11,241 bases of DNA from Caldisericaceae bacterium (GTDB lineage Bacteria; Calditrichota; Calditrichia; Calditrichales; Calditrichaceae), in contig JAGHBR010000019.1 in the NCBI GenBank assembly GCA_021160885.1, forward strand, positions 1 to 11,241. Reading direction: 5' to 3'. Below, piece by piece: positions 7,709 to 11,241 of the stretch (position 1 is the stretch's first letter; each line of letters starts with the position of its first letter). Position numbers and translations under genes: made by a program. The notes under the pieces were generated by a model. The model was not told the origin of the DNA. It made no database searches and was given only the letters and a program-made list of their open reading frames with translations.

Positions 7709-8002
7709 TTAAATGGAAGGTGAGGGAGGCGCTCGCGAAAAATTGACATCACTAAAATAAGTTAGCGAAGGTTGCTGATAATTAAATGGATGAAAAATTA
7801 AAGTTTGGAAAAAAGGTTGAATGGTAATTAGTGGCATAAAGGGTTCGAAATGAATGGAGAAACTTAAAATGTAAGCCGGACAGGAAGCGTTTTCGGCCTG
7901 AGTAGGCAAATGGTTATGGGCCAGCTCTCCGGCAGAAACAATAAACAGAAAGATCAGCCCCAAACCAACAATGAATGTTTTTTTCAAATATTTTTTTTGC
8001 AT
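7709..8002 (-). CDS. Small exported His/Cys protein at the head of the metal operon
   Basis: A 97-residue protein if started at the ATG at 8002 (MQKKYLKKTF); an in-frame ATG at 8044 would add 14 residues that spoil an otherwise normal signal sequence. Neither start has a strong ribosome binding site, though GGACAGG precedes the 8002 ATG closely. Residues about 1-27 form a signal peptide or anchor. The rest contains HNH near residue 30, a Cys in ASCPAYIL, two further histidines and a C-terminal SRAPPS. This layout, an N-terminal hydrophobic segment, histidines, a CPxC-like site (here with only one Cys) and a C-terminal R-x-PP, recalls short uncharacterised proteins (DUF2946-like) found beside heavy-metal transporters; the assignment is from memory and tentative. 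The stop is 58 bases before the barrel gene start. A possible metal chaperone or sensor, but unproven. Confidence 0.65.
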   Translation of the reverse strand: MQKKYLKKTFIVGLGLIFLFIVSAGELAHNHLPTQAENASCPAYILSFSIHFEPFMPLITIQPFFQTLIFHPFNYQQPSLTYFSDVNFSRAPPSPSI

Positions 8003-8046
8003 CCTGTCCGTTCTCAGAATTCCAGAGTTCAAACCATTAAACACAA

Positions 8047-8067
8047 TTGAAATGAGAAAAATTTCAA
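8047..8067 (-). promoter_or_regulatory. Candidate operator of the metal operon (7-7-7 inverted repeat)
   Basis: TTGAAAT (8047-8053) and ATTTCAA (8061-8067) are perfect inverted repeats with a seven-base spacer, lying 45-65 bases before the preferred start of the first operon gene. Size and position suit a dimeric metalloregulator of the Fur/Zur or MntR type, but the sequence matches no consensus I know exactly. On the minus strand the distal arm also reads TTGAAA, which could serve as a -35 element. No second copy was found elsewhere in the window. Confidence 0.4.
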
Positions 8068-8119
8068 AAAGTTCATTTTTTTAGATTCAAACCCGCCGTT
8101 GGTGTTACAGTTTTTCATC

Positions 8120-9148
8120 TTATTTTCGTTTTCCAAAACTTTTGCTGCCGGTTAATTGCCTGGTAATGCCTTTTACATTTCCGTCTTCAACGTGAAAGGT
8201 TACTTCCAACTCTAATTCTTTGGAATAGAAAAGGGTATCGTTTTCGGCAAATAAAGGAACCCAATAATCGCTTTTGGCCTGGGCTTTTAAATGATCTCCT
8301 TGTTTGCGGATTTTAAAAATCCAGTCGCCAAACTGATAATCCCCCTGGTAAAGATCGAGTAATTTTGGGGCCACGGTCACTTCTTTACGCTGAACGGCCG
8401 ACTCACCTATTTCGCGAATCCAGATATTGCGAAAGCGCACCGGATTGCCGTGATCCTGTAAAGCCAGGTAACCTTTGTCTGAATGCGGTTTGTAGGGCCG
8501 GGCCTTCAGCCAGTCCGTGGGGCCCCACAATTCGGCGTTGTCATGAACCAGCACACCATTGTGAAAAACTGTAATTCGCGCTTTACGAATTAAATTACCC
8601 TGCCTGTCCCAACGCGGACCATGAAAAATTATATCGTAAGTTTGCCATTCGCCCGGCTTGCGACTGGCGTTAACCAGAGGAGGGTACTGCCCGTAAATGG
8701 CCGCACATTGTCCGTCAGCATACGTGATGTTTTCGTAAGAATCGAGGATTTGCACTTCGTAACGGCCCATCAAAAAAACGCCGCTGTTGCCCCGCCCCTG
8801 ACTTTTGCCCCTGGGCGGGTAAGGCGTGGCAAATTCCAGATGTAACTGACAATCGCCAAAATTCCTGTACGTACGAATGTAGCCGGCGCCTTTCACTGTT
8901 TCGAAATAACCATCTTTTAAAGCCCAGTTGGCCGGCTCGCCATCCATGGAGCGCCACTGAGAAAAGTCTTTGCCGTCAAACAGAACAATGGCATCTGAAG
9001 GCGGTTGACCGGGTTGCTGCTGGGTGCTGAATGAACCGGGATTGACAACCGGCGGCCGCGGTCTCGACCAGTCATGGGTTTTCCAATGTTGTTGAGCGAA
9101 GGCAGGCAAAGCAATAAAGATTAATAAACAGACAAATATTTTTTTCAT
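8120..9148 (-). CDS. Secreted DUF1080 (3-keto-disaccharide hydrolase-type) protein
   Basis: A 342-residue secreted protein. Residues 1-18 form a signal peptide ending AFA. Residues 53-248 are a DUF1080 domain, a concanavalin-like beta-sandwich recently named 3-keto-disaccharide hydrolase: it begins IVLFDGKDFSQWRS (54-67), followed by ANWALKDGYFE, the GRGNSGVFLMGRYEVQILDSY core (118-138), then GEWQTYDIIFHGPRW and GYLALQDHGNPVRFRNIWIREI (226-247). Family knowledge suggests action on oxidised sugars or a carbohydrate-binding role; the substrate is unknown here. Residues about 262-342 form a further beta-rich module (YQGDYQFGDWIFKI ... FHVEDGNVKGITRQL) resembling the DUF3471-type C-terminal modules of some beta-lactamase-like proteins. 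GGGGAGAT about 10 bases upstream supports the start. It lies downstream of tRNA-Ala and upstream of the metal operon, all on one strand, with no clear terminator before the operon. Confidence 0.92.
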   Translation of the reverse strand: MKKIFVCLLIFIALPAFAQQHWKTHDWSRPRPPVVNPGSFSTQQQPGQPPSDAIVLFDGKDFSQWRSMDGEPANWALKDGYFETVKGAGYIRTYRNFGDCQLHLEFATPYPPRGKSQGRGNSGVFLMGRYEVQILDSYENITYADGQCAAIYGQYPPLVNASRKPGEWQTYDIIFHGPRWDRQGNLIRKARITVFHNGVLVHDNAELWGPTDWLKARPYKPHSDKGYLALQDHGNPVRFRNIWIREIGESAVQRKEVTVAPKLLDLYQGDYQFGDWIFKIRKQGDHLKAQAKSDYWVPLFAENDTLFYSKELELEVTFHVEDGNVKGITRQLTGSKSFGKRK

Positions 9149-9238
9149 CTTAATATCTCCCCATTAAACATTAACAAAAAATAGAGATTGAAAAAATTAA
9201 AAGCCAATTTTTGTGTAAAAGGAGGCAATATAATTTTG

Positions 9239-9311
9239 TGGAGCCGAGGAGATTCGAACTCCCGACCCCCAGAGTGCGATTCTGGTGCTCTCCCAGCTGA
9301 GCTACGGCCCC
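9239..9311 (-). tRNA. tRNA-Ala (anticodon CGC)
   Basis: A full 73-base cloverleaf on the minus strand. The acceptor stem GGGGCCG pairs with CGGCTCC and includes the G3-U70 wobble that marks alanine tRNAs. The D arm is GCTC/GAGC, the anticodon stem CCAGA/TCTGG encloses the loop ATCGCAC with anticodon CGC (bases 9278-9276), and the T arm carries TTCGAAT. The discriminator base is A. The 3' CCA is not encoded (the DNA continues CAAAA). It reads GCG codons. Confidence 0.97.
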
Positions 9312-9439
9312 ATCACAGAAAATATTAAATAAAAAGGCAATCAAAAGCAAATCTCTAATTAATTTTGCTTTTAATGAAACATTTTAGCACAACAGTAATT
9401 ACTAATTCTTCAGATTAAAAAATTTTAGATCTCTTTCTG
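9312..9439. other. AT-rich intergenic, nothing recognised
   Basis: Between tRNA-Ala and the FlgD-type pseudogene there is AT-rich sequence with no supported open frame. The promoter of the tRNA must lie here on the minus strand, but I cannot place it with confidence. Confidence 0.4.
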
Positions 9440-9610
9440 ATAGATTGTGAGGTCAAAACAATATTAAACGGATATCAGAATGCCGGTTACCCCACTGTCA
9501 ACGGGATGGAACTAATGAAAAAGCTCAACCGGTAAACAATGGTGTTCATTAATGTCGTTTACTGTCAGGAAGAAAAACACAAAGCAAAAAAATGTTGCTT
9601 CTAAATAAGT
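9440..9610 (+). pseudogene. Broken FlgD Ig-like / C-terminal secretion domain remnant
   Basis: One frame reads CEVKTILNGYQNAGYPTVN (TGT at 9446 to AAC at 9500-9502). The next frame then reads DGTNEKAQPVNNGVH, a stop (TAA 9550-9552), then CRLLSGRKTQSKKMLLL. Joined, this is the classic FlgD Ig-like C-terminal module of exported proteins in Bacteroidota-like groups (VKTLxNGYQxAGxHTVxWDGTNExGxxVxSGVYFYRL...KMLLLK). The junction AAC-GG-GAT becomes Asn-Trp-Asp if a single lost T is restored, so a one-base deletion explains the shift. The stop falls at the Phe of the expected GVYF. The rest of the parent gene is not upstream; that side is the tRNA. This is a decayed tail fragment. Confidence 0.75.
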
Positions 9611-9676
9611 TAAAAAATAAGCTTCTCAGAGAAAGGAGCCTTAATAAATTACGGATTTTACGAATTACGAATGAAA

Positions 9677-9986
9677 AATCAGCGATAATCTGCGTGTTCT
9701 GCCAGAAAAAACTCTACTGCACACTCATTTAAAATAAGGCAGGTGGGGGGATTAATTTCACGCTGATTTCGCAGATGGTCGCTGAAAACAAATAAAAAAA
9801 TCCGCGTTACTCTGCGGGTTCTGCGAGAGCTAATTCTACTGCACACCCAGCTAAAATAAGGCAGATTGGAGAATTAACTTCACGCAGATCTCGCAGATGG
9901 TCGCTGAAAACAAATAAAAAAATCCGCGTTACTCTGCGGGTTCTGCGAGAAACAACTTTCTGTTTCCAGCTTGTTTCTTTCCATTT
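9677..9986. repeat. 122-base tandem repeat, two full copies and a partial third
   Basis: Copies start at 9677, 9799 and 9921, an exact 122-base period. Copies 1 and 2 match at about 103 of 122 positions by my hand count, and their last 35 or so bases (CGCAGATGGTCGCTG followed by an A-rich run) are identical. The third copy is aligned only for its first 30 bases, then continues with ACTTTCTGTTTCCAG. The core words CGCAGA and TCTGCG occur in both orientations, so each unit can fold into a hairpin (TCTCGCAGA against TCTGCGAGA). No coding frame runs through it. It belongs to the dispersed ATCCGCGT/ATCTGCG type repeats. Confidence 0.85.
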
Positions 9987-10016
9987 CAAAATTCGAAAGG
10001 CAAATTAAATTAGATT

Positions 10017-10032
10017 AATATGGCACCATATT
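10017..10032. repeat. 16-base palindrome downstream of the toxin gene
   Basis: AATATGG and CCATATT are perfect inverted repeats with a two-base centre (CA). It lies 55 bases past the toxin stop codon on the minus strand. It might be part of a terminator or a protein site; there is no T-tract directly after it. Confidence 0.3.
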
Positions 10033-10087
10033 GATCAGAAAGATTTTTTATGGAGTAGAAAAAATAATTTGATCGGAAAATGATAAA

Positions 10088-10354
10088 TCAAGGAAAATAT
10101 TTGTAAATATCTTTACGATGCAAAATTCTGACAAAAACCACTGTACTACCAATCATTTCTAACCCCAGCCTATAATTACCAATCCGGATTCTAAAGTATT
10201 CCCTCTTATGATGTAATTTTTTAATATTGGAAATATCGGAAATGGTATTAGCATTTTTTACGCTTTTAATAATATCAGCAATTTTACGGTGTAGAGTCTT
10301 ATTGTTGATTTTCTTTAAATCCTTATAAAAAGCTTCTTCAAATAAAATTTTCAA
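10088..10354 (-). CDS. RelE/ParE-family toxin of a type II toxin-antitoxin pair
   Basis: An 88-residue basic protein with the RelE/ParE fold pattern: an N-terminal strand (KILFEEAFYKDLKKI), two helices (about 8-34), then the strand cluster IKKLHHKREYFRIRIGNYRLGLEM (44-67) and the C-terminal VVFVRILHRKDIYKYFP (72-88). The YRIRxGxYRxG core and the HRKDIYxxFP ending are hallmarks of the RelE branch, which cuts mRNA at the ribosome; ParE members instead hit gyrase, and the HRK-DIY end favours RelE. The start codon is TTG, only two bases after the antitoxin stop, with no good ribosome binding site, so translation is probably coupled to the antitoxin. The pair lies between two direct repeats. Confidence 0.88.
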   Translation of the reverse strand: MKILFEEAFYKDLKKINNKTLHRKIADIIKSVKNANTISDISNIKKLHHKREYFRIRIGNYRLGLEMIGSTVVFVRILHRKDIYKYFP

Positions 10355-10356
10355 TT

Positions 10357-10557
10357 TTATTTTTCCAGAATGTCCATGATCTTTTCTTCATTTACAAATT
10401 TATCCTGTCTCCCTTGCTCGATTGCTTTGCCTAATGCGATATCTTCTAGGACTTCTTCAAAGATTTCACGGAAAAATTCTCGTTTTTCCATTAAAATTTC
10501 GAGAAAAGCTTCTTTGAGTAAGTTTTTTAGTTTATCATCACTTAATTGCGTGTTCAT
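10357..10557 (-). CDS. Antitoxin partner of the RelE-type toxin
   Basis: A 66-residue acidic protein starting MNTQLSDDKLKNLL. I choose the ATG at 10557, because AGGAG sits five bases upstream; a longer frame to 10668 exists but its extra 37 residues lack a ribosome binding site and overlap intergenic repeat-like sequence. The protein is mostly helical (LKNLLKEAFLEILMEKREFF) and contains EDIALGKAIEQGRQ (about 40-53) then FVNEEKIMDILEK. This LEDIxLxxAIxxGxxxxxVxxEEIxxILE pattern is common in short antitoxins paired with RelE toxins, notably in cyanobacteria. It should bind and silence the toxin, and probably repress the pair by binding its own promoter, though no clear DNA-binding fold is visible in so short a protein. 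Confidence 0.85.
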   Translation of the reverse strand: MNTQLSDDKLKNLLKEAFLEILMEKREFFREIFEEVLEDIALGKAIEQGRQDKFVNEEKIMDILEK

Positions 10558-10576
10558 ATCATCTCCTTTTTTTTCA

Positions 10577-10596
10577 AGTTTAATAAATTCTAAACT
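10577..10596 (-). promoter_or_regulatory. Possible autoregulatory operator of the toxin-antitoxin pair
   Basis: AGTTTA (10577-10582) and TAAACT (10591-10596) are inverted repeats with an eight-base spacer, 20-39 bases upstream of the antitoxin start. The position fits an operator, but the arms are short and AT-rich in an AT-rich region. Confidence 0.25.
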
Positions 10597-10716
10597 CTTA
10601 ATCAACATAAGGCTTCTGAGCAGGTTAACGCAAATTCTGGCCAGTTCGTTTTCGACTTTTAATTTCAAGCGGATAGAGCAGATGTTTGTAGAACGTATTT
10701 TAAAATTTTAATCAAC

Positions 10717-10812
10717 ATCCGCGTCAATCTGCGTGATCTGCGAGCCACAAACTTTCCGTTTCCAATATTTTCCCTTTCTAATTGCAAAACTTCCACCATC
10801 CACAAGCAAATT
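10717..10812. repeat. Second direct copy of the ATCCGCGT...ACTTTC repeat
   Basis: Starting ATCCGCGTCAATCTGCG, this copy aligns along about 90 bases with 9921-10005: shared blocks are ATCCGCGT, TCTGCG, TCTGCGAG, ACTTTC, GTTTCCA and CAAATTA in the same order and orientation. The two copies bracket the toxin-antitoxin pair. Confidence 0.7.
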
Positions 10813-10815
10813 AGC

Positions 10816-10865
10816 CTCGCCCGTCGGAGCGAAGCGGAGATCCCGACTCGGCGGGAGCAGGCGCG
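10816..10865. repeat. GC-rich hairpin element next to the DnaE fragment
   Basis: A roughly 50-base GC-rich block in AT-rich surroundings. It contains TCCCG (10841-10845) and CGGGA (10852-10856) as inverted arms and the near-palindromic GGAGCGAAGCGGAG. It starts where the repeat at 10717-10812 ends and stops just before the DnaE fragment, so it looks like a small inserted or dispersed element. Confidence 0.5.
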
Positions 10866-10866
10866 A

Positions 10867-11022
10867 TTACACGCTGCCTTTTACCACGTACGGTCCCGTC
10901 ATTCTGTAGCCCTTGAACAGATGTACGTTTTGTTTGTACGCTTTGTCGAACAGCACGGCTTCCACCAGCCCTTCGCGGTCTTCCAGGGTAACAAACTTCA
11001 TCATAGTTTTGTTTCTGGTTTC
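10867..11022 (-). pseudogene. dnaE: Orphan fragment of DNA polymerase III alpha subunit (DnaE OB-fold)
   Basis: On the minus strand a frame reads ETRNKTMMKFVTLEDREG, then LVEAVLFDKAYKQNVHLF, then KGYRMTGPYVVKGSV and a stop (TAA at 10869-10867). This matches the OB-fold of DnaE (TKKGxxMxFVTLEDxxGxxEAVxFPKxY...GPYLVxGxV), which lies in the C-terminal part of a protein of over 1000 residues. Only about 50 residues remain. The two Met codons at 11004 and 11001 lie inside the conserved motif and have no ribosome binding site, so they are not real starts. The reading frame upstream (11023-11060) is open but no longer looks like DnaE. The stop sits one base from the GC-rich element at 10816-10865, so that element or its insertion probably truncated the piece. 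Confidence 0.7.
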
Positions 11023-11186
11023 CAAGTATGATTGACTTTTGCAACGGTTAAAAAAAACACACTTTTTTATCCTTAACTTTAATTTTTTTGATAATAGGTC
11101 ATAAAAAAAGCAAATCAGTAAAATTATGCTTTAAAATAGAGATACAAAACAATAAAATAATAAATTAAAACTTTTACAGAAAAAAA
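11023..11186. other. AT-rich spacer, no gene
   Basis: About 160 bases of very AT-rich sequence with several A or T homopolymer runs. I see no supported coding frame or structured element here. Confidence 0.4.
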
Positions 11187-11241
11187 TGTCGGCGTCCAAG
11201 TTAATTCCCCAGGGATAGGGTCAAGTTTATTCCCCACGTAA
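11187..11241. mobile_element. Possible terminal end of an IS21-like insertion sequence (cut by window edge)
   Basis: The sequence begins TGTCGGCG and contains two direct repeats of a 15-mer, CAAGTTAATTCCCCA (11197-11211) and CAAGTTTATTCCCCA (11222-11236), differing at one position and spaced 25 bases apart. A TGT start with multiple copies of a GTCCAAGTT(A/T)ATTCCCC word is what I recall for ends of IS21-family elements. No transposase is visible because the window stops. If right, the element extends beyond 11241. Confidence 0.4.

Noticed and set aside
9192..9212. AAAAATT-N7-AATTTTT inverted repeat between tRNA-Ala and the DUF1080 gene
   Set aside because: The arms are pure A/T in an AT-rich gap, so chance is likely; too weak for a terminator and not claimed as an operator.
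9677..9986. CRISPR array
   Set aside because: The 122-base units are long and tandem without short repeat/unique spacer alternation, and no cas genes are present.
9807..9989. 60-codon minus-strand frame across the tandem repeat
   Set aside because: It reads through repeat units, giving low-complexity Arg-rich sequence, with no ribosome binding site; not a gene.
10558..10668. N-terminal extension of the antitoxin (start at 10668)
   Set aside because: The internal ATG at 10557 has a clear AGGAG site, whereas the upstream start has none, and the extension does not look like the antitoxin family.
10811..11044. 77-codon minus-strand open frame starting MQKSIILGNQ
   Set aside because: It is in a different frame from the DnaE-like peptide over the same bases, has low-complexity Arg/Gly/Pro content and runs into the GC-rich repeat, so it is a shadow of the fragment.

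Overview
The window looks like a piece of a Gram-negative chromosome of moderate to low GC, most likely from the Calditrichota or a neighbouring group in the Fibrobacterota-Chlorobiota-Bacteroidota assemblage. The clues are an outer-membrane barrel protein, exported proteins with signal peptides, a decayed FlgD-type C-terminal secretion domain of the kind common in that assemblage, strong purine-rich ribosome binding sites, and dispersed repeats built on CGCAGAT/ATCTGCG. The phylum call is inference; no rRNA or marker protein is present.

Bases 1-3760 read on the plus strand. They hold a lipoprotein of unknown function (263-967), a secreted five-repeat beta-propeller fused to a transglutaminase-like protease domain (1107-2699), a gene-poor stretch with hairpins and a degenerate reading frame (2700-3292), and a small four-helix membrane protein (3293-3697). 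A bidirectional terminator (3729-3755) separates these from the minus-strand genes.

Bases 3767-8120 hold, read leftward, what appears to be a metal-uptake operon: a small exported His/Cys-containing protein (8002-7709), an outer-membrane barrel with a coiled-coil stalk (7650-6343), a ZnuA-like periplasmic metal-binding protein (6321-5281) and an ABC-3 (ZnuB-like) permease with a long His-rich C-terminal extension (5050-3767). Together these would move a divalent metal (zinc or manganese) across the outer membrane, capture it in the periplasm and import it. The ATPase expected of such a transporter is not in the window; a 230-base hairpin-rich gap lies between the binding protein and the permease. 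A 21-base inverted repeat upstream of the first gene is a candidate operator. Upstream of the operon, on the same strand, are a secreted DUF1080 (3-keto-disaccharide hydrolase type) protein and tRNA-Ala(CGC).

Bases 9312-11241 are an accessory or scrap region: a FlgD-domain pseudogene broken by a one-base deletion and a stop, two and a half copies of a 122-base tandem repeat, a RelE-type toxin-antitoxin pair lying between two direct copies of part of that repeat, an orphan fragment of DNA polymerase III alpha (DnaE) ending at a GC-rich hairpin element, and what may be the end of an IS21-like insertion sequence cut by the window edge.
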